64,000 nt of DNA, taken from positions 62,001 through 126,000 of the forward strand of contig CAVVFA010000037.1 in the NCBI GenBank assembly GCA_963747345.1. Reading direction: 5' to 3'. This DNA comes from GCA-2746795 sp963747345 (GTDB taxonomy: Bacteria > Chloroflexota > Anaerolineae > Promineifilales > Promineifilaceae). Position 1 is the first letter of the stretch; every line of letters begins with the position of its first letter. The position numbers were made by a program, and so were the translations under genes. Of this stretch, positions 7,420 to 16,308 are shown piece by piece. Under the pieces are notes generated by a model. It saw only the letters and a program-made list of their open reading frames with translations. It ran no database searches and was not told where the DNA came from.

Positions 7420-9494
7420 ACTCTCCTGTTTGTTCGTGCCGGATGCAGCGCCCGCCACAATGGCCCATCCTGGCGCAGTCCACGCCGATCCAGGTCACTG
7501 TTGGCGAGGATAATACCGCCAGTGCAGCGATTGGTGAGGCCCCGAATGATGCGGCTAAGAAGCTGGTTACGCATGGCAAAATCGTCATCGCTGATCCACG
7601 GTTCATCGGGGGGACGGCTTTGGGCGAGGACGAAGGCATTGCTCAACGGCTGATTGGGAATCGCCCACCAGCCCTGGTCGGCCGCTTCCAGCCACACTTG
7701 CACTTGCACCGATTTCCCCGTCAACAAATAGCCATACATCGTCGAAATTTGAATGCCGTCGGGGTCGGGTGGGTCGCCTAAATCGGGGGGATTGGCGGTG
7801 ACGAGACCCTGATTGATGCCATCGATGAAAGCTGTGCCAATCGCGGCGGGCGTGCGCAGCCCCAACGCTTCGGCCGATTGGCGCAAGCGGGTGGCGGACT
7901 GCACGAGCCAGTCACACACGGCCGCGCCCGACAAATCTGGCTTCGGTTGGAAACGGGGCTGCGCCAGCAAATCGTTGAAGAGGTTGTAGAGGAAGGCATC
8001 GAGGGTAAAACGGCCGTTACTCCCCACCAACCATTCCCTTAATTCCTCCACCAAATCCACAAATTCCAGCCCAATGCGTTCACCCAGTTGGTCTGGCAGC
8101 TCACTCACCGGCAGCAGCCGGATTTCTTCCGCCACGTACAGGCGGTCTACAACCAATTGAGCGCGAGCCGGATCCAAATCACAAATACTAAGTGACAAGG
8201 CTTCAGCCACATCAAAGCGGGAGGGCGCAATTTGCCAATCGGGATGAGCCAGCGCCAGCCAGGTAAGCCAGGCACGGATACGCGGCTCTTCACGCGGACT
8301 CGACCGCCGCCGCAGGAAGAAATAAGGCAGTTTGGCTTGCTGGAACGCCTGCGCCAACAAGTACCGCATCGCGCCATCCAAATACGGGGCGACGATGGCA
8401 ATTTGGTTAGTAGGAATGCCTTGTTCATGCACCAACTCTTGCAAGACTGGGGCTAACTGGGCCACCATTTCTCGACGATAACGGCCGTTTACCACCCCCA
8501 GCACGCCCTTTTCTGCCCCAATGGTGGGTTCAGTCGTGTGCATGAGATAATTTTCAACGAGATTGGAAACGGCCGTTAAGTCAGCCGTCGTCACAAAATT
8601 CTCAGTGAAATCGAAGGCGCGGTCACACTGCAAACGGAAGCGATTCGCGCCGAGGGGGTCAGCCGCCATGAAGCGTTTGTAGCCGCCGCCCGCGTCATAA
8701 GCGATGGCGGTGGTTTGCGTAAAACGCATCAAATTGGTGATGAAATTCTGTCCGGCAGGCGTTTGTTCTTCCACGTTGTCGATGAGCAGATGGCGGAACC
8801 GTTCTTCAAAATAGCGGTGAAATTCGGCATGTTTGACCAACTGGGTATCAAATACTTCTACGACCAGCGATAAATCGAGCAGGCTGTTGTCCAGGCAAAC
8901 TTTGCGGAATTTGTGAACGGCCGTTTCCGCATCATGCAAATGGCGAACTCGTTCCGGCTCGCCCGTCCAGGTGATAATCTGGCGTTGAATCGCTTCATTC
9001 AGGCTCAAGCCGTTGAGCGCCGCCCGGTTGAGCGTGTCCAGCAGTTGGCTCACAATTTGCTGCGGGCGCAGGCGCAAATCAGAAAACGCGCCGTCTGCCA
9101 GCATCGGGGTGACGGTGTACCACATGAGCAGTTGCGCCAAGTCGTAGCTCAACACGGTGGGGGGCTGGAACGGCCGCGCAAACCCAGCCGAACGGGCAAC
9201 CAGCGGCCAAAACAGCGCCACCATATCTTGCGCCAGTCGGTTGTAGGTTGTGATTTTCAGATCAGCGTATGGCCCCAACCCTGATTGATGCACCGCGTCC
9301 AAATAGTCGGCTTGATGGCTCAGTTCGGCGACCAAAACCAGCATGGTATAAGCCGGTTCGCCGCTGTCGAGCAAGTGGAGCAAGCGCTGCTGCAACGCCG
9401 TCGTTTTGCCTGTCCCTGCCGCACCCAGCCAGAAACTTGTTTTGTCAGCGGAAATGGCTTGGGATTGAACGGCCGTTAATTCAAAATTTAGCAT
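7404..9494 (-). CDS. UvrD/AddB-like superfamily I ATPase/helicase
   Basis: A 696-residue protein with an SF1 P-loop near the N-terminus (GAAGTGKTT, residues 24-32) after a Q-motif-like FELTAVQSQAI. A Walker B-like segment reads LLIDNVEEQTP, where UvrD has DEFQD; a later IAIVAPYLDGAMRYLLAQ segment fits the second RecA domain, and QISTMYGYLLTGKS-QVQVW resembles motif V/VI. These point to a UvrD/PcrA/AddB-like enzyme acting on DNA ends or forks. The B-motif variant (NVEE) suggests a divergent subfamily, and I see no nuclease or Fe-S cysteines. The C-terminal NRRVESRD is encoded by the word-repeat hairpin. It lies downstream of the VWA-FHA gene, separated by an octamer array. Confidence 0.7.
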   Translation of the reverse strand: MLNFELTAVQSQAISADKTSFWLGAAGTGKTTALQQRLLHLLDSGEPAYTMLVLVAELSHQADYLDAVHQSGLGPYADLKITTYNRLAQDMVALFWPLVARSAGFARPFQPPTVLSYDLAQLLMWYTVTPMLADGAFSDLRLRPQQIVSQLLDTLNRAALNGLSLNEAIQRQIITWTGEPERVRHLHDAETAVHKFRKVCLDNSLLDLSLVVEVFDTQLVKHAEFHRYFEERFRHLLIDNVEEQTPAGQNFITNLMRFTQTTAIAYDAGGGYKRFMAADPLGANRFRLQCDRAFDFTENFVTTADLTAVSNLVENYLMHTTEPTIGAEKGVLGVVNGRYRREMVAQLAPVLQELVHEQGIPTNQIAIVAPYLDGAMRYLLAQAFQQAKLPYFFLRRRSSPREEPRIRAWLTWLALAHPDWQIAPSRFDVAEALSLSICDLDPARAQLVVDRLYVAEEIRLLPVSELPDQLGERIGLEFVDLVEELREWLVGSNGRFTLDAFLYNLFNDLLAQPRFQPKPDLSGAAVCDWLVQSATRLRQSAEALGLRTPAAIGTAFIDGINQGLVTANPPDLGDPPDPDGIQISTMYGYLLTGKSVQVQVWLEAADQGWWAIPNQPLSNAFVLAQSRPPDEPWISDDDFAMRNQLLSRIIRGLTNRCTGGIILANSDLDRRGLRQDGPLWRALHPARTNRRVESRD

Positions 9495-9512
9495 AGGAAA
9501 TATAGATTAAAT

Positions 9513-9675
9513 GGGTTGCAGGGTTGCAGGGTTGCAGGGTTGCAGGGTTGCAGGGTTGCAGGGTTGCAGGGTTGCAGGGTTAGGGTTGCAGGGTTGCAGG
9601 GTTGCAGGGTTGCAGGGTTGCAGGGTTGCAGGGTTGCAGGGTTGCAGGGTTGCAGGGTTGCAGGGTTGCAGGGTT
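9513..9675. repeat. Octamer tandem array, GGGTTGCA x 19
   Basis: Nineteen perfect GGGTTGCA units: eight, a six-base unit GGGTTA at 9577-9582, then eleven, ending in GGGTT. It begins 19 bp upstream of the helicase start and ends 74 bp after the VWA-FHA stop on the same (minus) strand. On the minus strand the repeat reads as CNPATLQP when translated, but no gene is likely there. The perfect units imply recent expansion, so copy number should vary between strains. Confidence 0.95.
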
Positions 9676-9748
9676 CGGACATACTTTTAAATTCCCCAAG
9701 GTAATTTTTACCTGCCACTTTGCCCGACTTTGCCACCTTGCCACCTTA

Positions 9749-11587
9749 CTACGCTTCACGGTAACGTAGATGGACCGCACCCAGGTGAATTTCGTCACCG
9801 TCCATGAGTTGGATGCCATATTCTGGCACTTGCTGCTCATTGACCCAGGTGCCGCTAGTGGAGTGTTCGTCGAAGATGCGGTAATGTGCACCCTCAAGAT
9901 GTAACGTGGCATGAACGCGGGAAACCGTGATGTCATTTTCAAAGGCAATATCAGATTGCGCGGAAGAACGTCCCAAACTGACCTGACTCGCTTTAAGTTC
10001 CACATAATCCGTCATCCGTGTCACCGCTTCCAGAATTTCCAGATAGGCAAGCGGCACAGTCGATGTGACGATGGGTTGGCTGTCGGATTTGGCCGATGGT
10101 GTGGATGGCGTCAACGGTTGATTATACGATTCTGAACTTCCCGAAACGGCCGTTTTACTACCCCGTTTTGGCATCTTCACCTTCGACAGCAAATCATAGC
10201 GGCGCACCAGATAGAAGGCCACCAGCACAATCGCCACCAGCAGCACCAGCCAAATCAGCCAGGAGAACGACGACCCGCCAATACCACCGGCATCCAATTC
10301 TGCTGGCACATCACGGCTGCCTTCCTGCACTGTCAAATTGACGGCGGGGCTGGTGACCGGTATGCCTTGCTCGTCCAGCACCGCCACCTGCACCGTGTTT
10401 TCACCAAAGACAAGATTATCGATTTCAGCTTCAAAATCGTTGATGTTTTGCACCGGAATATCGGCCACAACCGCACCGTTCACCACAAGCTGCGCGGCTT
10501 CTAACTTGCGTTCAATGCCATCCAGCCACGTAACCGTCGTGGCAAAACGCAATTTCACCGGGTTGTCTAAGTTGGGCAAGGACATCAGGCGGCTTTCAAT
10601 GGGCAGTTCGATGGTAACGCTAGGCACAGTCGTGGAAACTTCTACGGAAGTGGTCGCTTGCACGTCTGGATTGTCTGAGAGACTAAGGGCGATTTCTAGA
10701 TTGCCACCGGCTGGGTTATCCATCAGGTAGCTCAATTTAATATGATCACGCAGGCCGGTGATCCGGTTCCAGATTTGGGCTAAATCGGCGGGGTTGCTTA
10801 ACTGAACGGCCGTTCCCCGAGACCCACGTGACACCTCAGCCAAATAATCACGCCCAATGCTCAATCCACCCAATTCTGTGTTATCCAGCCACACAGTATG
10901 GATGGGAATACCCAAATTCGCCGCATTCGGCGCCACATCTTTCGTCGTGAACTGCGAACTAACCACATCCGTGCCGTCAGACATGACAACCAACGCTTCC
11001 TGCATCAGCGGATTGGGTTTCAAACTATCCATTTGATTAAGCATACTCATGGTGCTGTCTACCAATGCCGTCGCCCCCGTTTCTGGCTCTAACGGCACAG
11101 CGAACGCATTTTGCACACTGTTGTAAAAATTCGTAGGCGCTAATACCTCGATCGGCCCCGATTCGCCGATTTTGTAGATGGCGACATAGTCCGTGCCTTC
11201 CGCCATATTGCCCGCCGACGCATATTGCAAAATCGCTTGCTGAATCGCCGGAATCTGCTCAGACACACCACCCGGCACATCAATGAGGAACACCGTCAAC
11301 GTGCCGACAGGCGTGGAACCTGTCACTTGAAAATTGACAGGCACTCCATTTTCTGTGAGAACCGCGCCACCGCCATTGAAATCAATCGCATTGCCTTGAC
11401 CATCCATGCCCACAACTTGCACTTGAATGGTTGGCGGACTGGAGGCATCCGTGCCCGTTATTGCCAAGTATGGCAGCGTGGTTGGCACGGCATCATCCTG
11501 AGCCTGAACGCGCACACCAGTCAGACACAATAAAACGATTATGTTAACTAAAATCAGAGTGGGGAAGGTGCTTTTTTTGAGATTCAT
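9749..11587 (-). CDS. Secreted VWA domain - TM - cytoplasmic FHA protein A
   Basis: A 612-residue single-pass protein. A signal peptide (1-29, cleavage after VQAQ) leads into a beta-rich segment and a von Willebrand A-like domain (about 95-290) with TVFLIDVPGG and a VVMSDGTD strand. Then come Ig-like beta segments, one membrane helix (SWLIWLVLLVAIVLVAFYLV, about 440-460), a basic/Ser linker and a C-terminal FHA domain (about 535-610) with SLGRSS, SRVHATL and TSGTWVN. The FHA fold binds phosphothreonine, so an outside ligand-binding VWA is linked to inside phospho-signalling. The first D of the MIDAS is present, but D-x-S-x-S is not classical. Divergent from a paralogue at 11696. Confidence 0.8.
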   Translation of the reverse strand: MNLKKSTFPTLILVNIIVLLCLTGVRVQAQDDAVPTTLPYLAITGTDASSPPTIQVQVVGMDGQGNAIDFNGGGAVLTENGVPVNFQVTGSTPVGTLTVFLIDVPGGVSEQIPAIQQAILQYASAGNMAEGTDYVAIYKIGESGPIEVLAPTNFYNSVQNAFAVPLEPETGATALVDSTMSMLNQMDSLKPNPLMQEALVVMSDGTDVVSSQFTTKDVAPNAANLGIPIHTVWLDNTELGGLSIGRDYLAEVSRGSRGTAVQLSNPADLAQIWNRITGLRDHIKLSYLMDNPAGGNLEIALSLSDNPDVQATTSVEVSTTVPSVTIELPIESRLMSLPNLDNPVKLRFATTVTWLDGIERKLEAAQLVVNGAVVADIPVQNINDFEAEIDNLVFGENTVQVAVLDEQGIPVTSPAVNLTVQEGSRDVPAELDAGGIGGSSFSWLIWLVLLVAIVLVAFYLVRRYDLLSKVKMPKRGSKTAVSGSSESYNQPLTPSTPSAKSDSQPIVTSTVPLAYLEILEAVTRMTDYVELKASQVSLGRSSAQSDIAFENDITVSRVHATLHLEGAHYRIFDEHSTSGTWVNEQQVPEYGIQLMDGDEIHLGAVHLRYREA

Positions 11588-11619
11588 AGAAGGAGTCCTT
11601 AGCTTTCTCTTACCGTGTT

Positions 11620-11648
11620 ATAATAGCAAACGTGGGGCAAAAAGTAAA
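11620..11648 (-). promoter_or_regulatory. Sigma70-type promoter for VWA-FHA protein A
   Basis: On the minus strand TTTACT (11648-11643) and TATTAT (11625-11620) are separated by 17 bases, giving a leader of roughly 25 bases before the ATG at 11587. On the plus strand TATAAT at 11619-11624 could serve the divergent gene, but I see no good -35. Confidence 0.5.
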
Positions 11649-11695
11649 CATAATGAACAACCAATTCCCCCAGAAAAACGGTCAAAAAGAAACCA

Positions 11696-13612
11696 ATGAG
11701 ATTGCATAATCGCCGTCAACACTCAACCCGATTGCTGTTAGCCCTGACACGTTTTAGAAACCTGTCGGGCCTATTCCTATTTTTTGTGGGGCTAATCGCT
11801 ATTTCAGCCAACGCGGTGCAGACCGTTTTCAGCCAGGAACCGCCAACAGATCTCATCCAAATTATTGACATTGACGATTCTGAATTCCCGCTAGTCCGAG
11901 TCAATTTATTTACCATCAGCCAGCAAGGGGGCAGCGTTGATTTAGGCGGCGCCAGTCTGCGTGAAAATGGCATTCCGGTGGCGTATGAGACAACAGCTAC
12001 CGACATGGGACTAGATGCTATTTTTGTCATCGATGCCAACGAGACGCTGTTTATGGACGATAACGGCGATGGCCTTACCCGTGCCGACCAGGTGGTCGCT
12101 AGCATCAACCAGTTTGCCAGTGCCATTTTGCGCCCGGAACTAGACACGGTGTCGGTGATTGTGCCGGATGAGAGTGGGGTAAACGGCCGTTTCCTCATCC
12201 AAAACAGCGCCGACGCCCAAGCCATCACCGACGCCCTCACCAGTTACACCCCGCTCGGGACGTGGCCTACGCCCCTGCAAGACATGCTCAGTCAGGCAGT
12301 TGAACAGGCGGTACAGTCGAAGGAAAACGGCCGTTATCCTGCCATTCTCCTCTTCACCGACGCCGGACGCATTCATTTACAGCTCGACTACGACCAACTG
12401 CTCCAATCCGCGCAGGCCCACGACATCCCCATCTCCGGTGCGATTTTAGGCACGCAAGCCACCGAAGAAGAACTGTTCCGCATCAATCGCCTGACCCAAG
12501 CCACACGCGGCACCACCCTTTCCATGCCAGAAACCGCAGCCATCGATCCGCTGTTTGCCCAATGGCAGCAGCAAGGGCAGCAGCCGCAATTGCAGTACCA
12601 ATCGCTGCAAAACAAGGCCGGCCAATATCCCATCGCCCTCAATGTGGGGCAGCAGCGCGTTACCAGCGAACTCGACCTGAACCTGCTGCCCCCCACCCTC
12701 ACGCTGCAACCCACCAGTACTGAAATCACCCGCACCGGCCCTGCTTACGACACGCCCGTCAGCGACCTGGAACCCAAGCAGACCATCATCCCGGTGCAAA
12801 TCAGTTGGCCGGATGAGAAACCACGTGACTTAACGGCCGTTGTCTGGCAAGTTAATGGCGTGCGGCAGCCGCAAATGAACACACTCGCTCCCAATGCGGC
12901 AGGCCAACTCATGCTCAGTTGGAATATAGAGCTGCTGGACGAAGGCCGTTACGAATTTGTCGTCGATGCCGTGGATGAACTGGGGTTCACGGCCAAAAGC
13001 GAACTTGTCACTCTGGAGATTGTCACGGAACGGCCGTTGTCCCCCACATCCACGCCGCAGCCCACTGCCACGCCCCAACCAGAACCGATTACCGCCGAGA
13101 GCATGAACCTCTCATTGTGGTTGCCGGTTTTGGGAATTTTGGGATTAACGGCCGTTGTCCTCATCTTCATCCACAGCCGCCGCCAGTCCTCAGATTCCCC
13201 CACAGACGATGACACACCCGACCCCACCACCCTGCCACCGCTGCCAGCAGAACCCACAGCGCCACCCACCACCCGCTACGCCGCTTACCTGGATCCGCTC
13301 AACCAGCCAGACGCCACCCCCATCCTGCTAGAAGGCGACAACATCATCATTGGCCGCGACGAAGCAGAAGCTACCCTCATCTTGACTGACAAGAGCGTTG
13401 CCCTGCTCCACGCCCGCATCGCCCACCAAAACGAGCATTACTGGCTCTACGACGAAGGCAGCGCCCACGGCACCTACCTCAACTACACCCGCCTCGGCCT
13501 CGCCCCCCAAGCCATCACCGACAACGATGTCATCAGCATCGGCCGTCTCCAGTTCCGCTTTAAACTGCGCATAACGCCGCTTGATCCACCTGCAACAGCA
13601 TCCGAGGAGTAA
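11696..13612 (+). CDS. Secreted VWA-like domain - TM - cytoplasmic FHA protein B
   Basis: A 638-residue paralogue of the divergent neighbour, same order: N-terminal membrane/signal segment (about 24-46), beta-rich region, VWA-like domain (about 90-290; LDAIFVIDANE, then AILLFTDAGRIHL), Ig-like segments, a Thr/Pro linker (PTSTPQPTATPQP), one membrane helix (about 475-495) and a C-terminal FHA domain (about 550-625; IIIGRDE, KSVALLHARI, SAHGTYLN). In the FHA the usual S-R-x-H is V-A-L-L-H, so phosphopeptide binding may be weakened. It holds five AACGGCCGTT sites, read in all three frames (NGR, TAV, RPL), showing that the site is not kept for its protein content. Confidence 0.8.
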   Translation: MRLHNRRQHSTRLLLALTRFRNLSGLFLFFVGLIAISANAVQTVFSQEPPTDLIQIIDIDDSEFPLVRVNLFTISQQGGSVDLGGASLRENGIPVAYETTATDMGLDAIFVIDANETLFMDDNGDGLTRADQVVASINQFASAILRPELDTVSVIVPDESGVNGRFLIQNSADAQAITDALTSYTPLGTWPTPLQDMLSQAVEQAVQSKENGRYPAILLFTDAGRIHLQLDYDQLLQSAQAHDIPISGAILGTQATEEELFRINRLTQATRGTTLSMPETAAIDPLFAQWQQQGQQPQLQYQSLQNKAGQYPIALNVGQQRVTSELDLNLLPPTLTLQPTSTEITRTGPAYDTPVSDLEPKQTIIPVQISWPDEKPRDLTAVVWQVNGVRQPQMNTLAPNAAGQLMLSWNIELLDEGRYEFVVDAVDELGFTAKSELVTLEIVTERPLSPTSTPQPTATPQPEPITAESMNLSLWLPVLGILGLTAVVLIFIHSRRQSSDSPTDDDTPDPTTLPPLPAEPTAPPTTRYAAYLDPLNQPDATPILLEGDNIIIGRDEAEATLILTDKSVALLHARIAHQNEHYWLYDEGSAHGTYLNYTRLGLAPQAITDNDVISIGRLQFRFKLRITPLDPPATASEE

Positions 13613-13667
13613 AAACGGCTGTTATTCGATCCGCTAATCCTAACTTGAATAAACTAGAAAAGATTTA

Positions 13668-13717
13668 TCCGCAGATGGTGCAGATTTTTCTTTAATTTGC
13701 GTCATCTGCGGACGATT
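13668..13717 (+). terminator. Possible terminator hairpin after VWA-FHA protein B
   Basis: TCCGCAGATG (13668-13677) pairs perfectly with CATCTGCGGA (13703-13712) across a 25-base loop, followed by CGATTTTC. The long loop and weak T-tract make termination uncertain. Confidence 0.4.
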
Positions 13718-13772
13718 TTCTTGTTGTTTGTACAAGAAGTTCATTGTTAACTTACTCATATCTCAACTAAAA

Positions 13773-13857
13773 AGGATACCCGTTCAATCCCCACCGTCAT
13801 ACCCGCAGTCAGTAAGCGGGAATAACAACTTTGTCAGCAAGGGGGTGAACGATTTCT
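13773..13857. repeat. REP-like intergenic repeat, copy 2
   Basis: Same block order as 5911-5999: ACCCGTTCAATCC, CCGTCATACCCGC with GCGGGAATAACAAC, then TTTGTCAGCAAGGGGGTGAACGATT. It lies directly before the HAD gene. Confidence 0.6.
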
Positions 13858-13872
13858 AAAAAGGCTTCAATT

Positions 13873-14532
13873 ATGCCCCAACGACAAGCAATCATCTTCG
13901 ATATGGACGGCCTGATGGTCGATAGTGAACCGCTGGCCCGCCATGCCTGGAACCAAGTTTTGCAAGCGCACAGTTTTCGCATGACCGACAATGTTTATCG
14001 CCAAATGATTGGCCGCCGCACCGATAAAGCCGGACAAATCTTGCTAGAAAACTACCCGCTGCCTATGGCACTTAATGAATTAGTTGATCAAAAAACTACC
14101 ATTTTCCACGATATCCGAGCGCAAGGCGTGCCGGCCATGCCCGGGCTGATGGCACTGCAAGCCGTCATCAAAGAGCGCGGCATCCCCTGGGCGGTAGCAA
14201 CCTCCAGTCCACGAGAGCACGCTGAAATCATCCTGGCGCAACTTGGCCTTACTGAAGATTGCCACGCCATCGCCGCGGGCAACGAGGTAGCGCACGGCAA
14301 ACCCGCCCCAGACATCTATCTATTGGCTGCTGAACGGTTGGGCATCGACCCCACAGTCTGCCTGGCACTGGAAGATTCGGAGCCAGGCTGTCAGGCAGCA
14401 AACGCAGCCGGGATGACTGTCATTGCCATCCCAAATGGGGAAACGAAAACGGCCGTTTTCTCTTGTGCCGCCATTCGTTATTCCTCCCTGAACCAGGTTG
14501 TGACACACTTGGATGAGTTATTGATCCTTTAA
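13873..14532 (+). CDS. HAD-superfamily phosphatase (beta-PGM-like, subfamily IA)
   Basis: A 219-residue HAD hydrolase. Motif I is FDMDGLMVDSE, with nucleophile Asp10 and acid/base Asp12; a helical cap follows (about 18-85); motif II is ATSSPR near 113; the Lys is in HGKPAPDIYLLAAE; motif IV is LALEDSEPG near 172. This arrangement is that of beta-phosphoglucomutase-like and sugar-phosphate phosphatases. The substrate cannot be read from sequence. It stands alone between two repeats and ahead of a sugar-transferase gene, but no operon link is evident. Confidence 0.85.
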   Translation: MPQRQAIIFDMDGLMVDSEPLARHAWNQVLQAHSFRMTDNVYRQMIGRRTDKAGQILLENYPLPMALNELVDQKTTIFHDIRAQGVPAMPGLMALQAVIKERGIPWAVATSSPREHAEIILAQLGLTEDCHAIAAGNEVAHGKPAPDIYLLAAERLGIDPTVCLALEDSEPGCQAANAAGMTVIAIPNGETKTAVFSCAAIRYSSLNQVVTHLDELLIL

Positions 14533-14590
14533 TTATTCGCTTCAAGAAACAGCCAAAACCCCACAAATTATTAAACACGGTTGTAAAATA

Positions 14591-14620
14591 TTGGGCAAAG
14601 GCGTTTTAATTGCGTACAAT
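14591..14620 (+). promoter_or_regulatory. Candidate promoter for the sugar-transferase gene
   Basis: TTGGGC (14591-14596), 18-base spacer, TACAAT (14615-14620). Downstream, GCTAGTA (14632-14638) and TACTAGC (14645-14651) form a hairpin with GTTTTT, which could be an attenuator or the terminator of the HAD gene. Confidence 0.35.
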
Positions 14621-14716
14621 GGCATGGTTAAGCTAGTACCTAGTTACTAGCGTTTTTGCGCCAGGTCTACATGCAATCATTACAAAACACTTGGCATTAC
14701 TGACTGGAGGAATTTC

Positions 14717-16126
14717 ATGTTTCGGCGATTTGGGGTGAACTTCGCCGTATTGTCAATCGGATTAGATGCAGCATTGACATTACTGGCTTTTCTTCTTGCT
14801 ATTTTCCTGAGACCACAGCTTCCACATCTTCCTTTTTTGGTACAAGTAAATAACACAGTTGTGCCGTTCATTTTGTATTTTATCGTACCGCTATTATGGG
14901 TTTCCACGTTTTTATTCGCTTCTGTTTACGATCCTAAACGCATCTACAAAATTGTAGACGAATTACAATTGGTTACCCTGGCAACGGCATTTGCCGCGCT
15001 CCTTTTTGCCGGATTGCTTTATCTAGCATTCCGCAATTTTTCCCGCTATTTGTTTATCACCTTTGTCTTGATGGATCTCACGTTCCTGATTAGCTGGCGT
15101 GTTTTAGCCAGAGCATGGCTCAAAATGGGACACATACGGGCGGCTGATGAACGGCGTATTCTTATCGTCGGCGGGGGCGAAGTGGGACAGCGTGTCGGCG
15201 ATTTGATCCACCAAAACAGGATGCCTAACTTATCTTTGCTGGGGTATTTGGATGATAACGGCCGTTCTGAAAACTTAAACTCTCCGCTTTTGGGGAAAAT
15301 CAGTGACGCCAGACGAGTGGTCAAACAATACCATATCAATGATGTCGTCATTGCCTTGCCCCGCGAAGCGTATGGCGAGGTCAACAAACTGGTGCTCAGC
15401 TTAAATGAACTGCCCGTGCAACTGCGTGTTATCCCCGACTATTTCAGCCTGACACTTTATCGTGCTTCTGTAGACGATTTCAGCGGTATTCCCATGATCA
15501 ACTTGCGGGCTCCGATGCTGAATGATTATCAACGCCTCGTCAAACGGATGTTTGATCTAACCTTTGGCTCCTTGATCACCCTAATAGCCTTACCCATCAT
15601 GGGCATCGTTGCCCTGGCGGTGAAATTTGATTCGCCAGGACCTGTCATTTTCAGGCAAGCACGGGTCGGCGAGAACGGTCAAATTTTCTACATGTTCAAG
15701 TTCCGTTCCATGGTCGAAGATGCCGAAAAGTTACAAGATGACGTATCAATCAAAAAAGCCAACGGGGACATCATCCATAAGCATCCCAATGATCCACGCG
15801 TAACATCCGTGGGTAAGTTTATTCGCCGCACCAGCTTAGATGAACTGCCGCAACTGTTCAATGTGCTCTTTGGCACCATGAGCCTGGTTGGCCCCCGCCC
15901 GGAATTACCCTGGCTGCTCAATCAATATGACCTCTGGCAGCACAAGCGCTTCGCTGTGCCGCAGGGGATGACGGGCTGGTGGCAAGTAAACGGCCGTTCC
16001 GACAAACTGATGCACCAAAATGTAGAAGACGACCTCTATTATGTGCAAAATTATTCACTTTGGATGGACATCTATATTTTATTCAAAACGCCATGGGTGG
16101 TTCTACGCGGAAAAGGGGCTTATTGA
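14717..16126 (+). CDS. Polyprenyl-phosphate sugar-1-phosphate transferase (WbaP/CpsE-like)
   Basis: A 469-residue membrane enzyme that would start exopolysaccharide or O-unit synthesis by moving a sugar-1-phosphate from UDP-sugar to undecaprenyl phosphate. Four N-terminal membrane helices come first (within about 10-130), then a Rossmann-like CoA-binding-type domain (IVGGGEVGQRV near 150), a membrane re-entrant helix (about 280-305), and the catalytic C-terminus with KRMFDLTFGS, FRQARVGENGQIFYMFKFRSM, RRTSLDELPQLFNVL, MSLVGPRPELP and a final GMTGWWQVNGR. All family motifs are intact. GGAGG is placed well before the ATG. A clear terminator follows, so it is likely monocistronic. Confidence 0.9.
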   Translation: MFRRFGVNFAVLSIGLDAALTLLAFLLAIFLRPQLPHLPFLVQVNNTVVPFILYFIVPLLWVSTFLFASVYDPKRIYKIVDELQLVTLATAFAALLFAGLLYLAFRNFSRYLFITFVLMDLTFLISWRVLARAWLKMGHIRAADERRILIVGGGEVGQRVGDLIHQNRMPNLSLLGYLDDNGRSENLNSPLLGKISDARRVVKQYHINDVVIALPREAYGEVNKLVLSLNELPVQLRVIPDYFSLTLYRASVDDFSGIPMINLRAPMLNDYQRLVKRMFDLTFGSLITLIALPIMGIVALAVKFDSPGPVIFRQARVGENGQIFYMFKFRSMVEDAEKLQDDVSIKKANGDIIHKHPNDPRVTSVGKFIRRTSLDELPQLFNVLFGTMSLVGPRPELPWLLNQYDLWQHKRFAVPQGMTGWWQVNGRSDKLMHQNVEDDLYYVQNYSLWMDIYILFKTPWVVLRGKGAY

Positions 16127-16161
16127 CCCTAAAATTTGAACCAAATATGAATGGTATGCAT

Positions 16162-16199
16162 AAAAAGGTTTGTAATCTCTTACAAACCTTTTTTGTTTT
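16162..16199 (+). terminator. Terminator after the sugar-transferase gene
   Basis: AAAAAGGTTTGTAA (16162-16175) pairs perfectly with TTACAAACCTTTTT (16180-16193), followed by more T. The A-run at its start could let it work in both directions. Confidence 0.85.
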
Positions 16200-16201
16200 C
16201 A

Positions 16202-16229
16202 GTAACCGCGACATCCTTGCCGCGGCTAC
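16202..16229. repeat. Partial copy of the CCGCGGCATCCTTGCCGC repeat
   Basis: GTAACCGCG and CGCGGCTAC flank ACATCCTTGC. The block matches one arm of the 22-bp hairpin at 22026-22081, and both are followed by a similar GTAAAGATGGATTAG-like sequence. Confidence 0.5.
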
Positions 16230-16308
16230 ACCCCAAAATTGTAAAGATGGATTAGTGATAGAATGAACCAGGCTCCTTTTTGTTTTCAGAGCAGCGGTCG
16301 GTTTGTGA

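Noticed and set aside
9513..9675. CRISPR array
   Set aside because: Units are contiguous octamers without spacers, and no cas genes are present.
9516..9736. Open frames with repeated CNPATLQP or GLQGCRVA peptides
   Set aside because: They are translations of the GGGTTGCA tandem array and have no independent coding evidence.
11620..11690. Shared operator for the divergent VWA-FHA genes
   Set aside because: No convincing palindrome was found between the two starts; only promoter-like boxes are visible.
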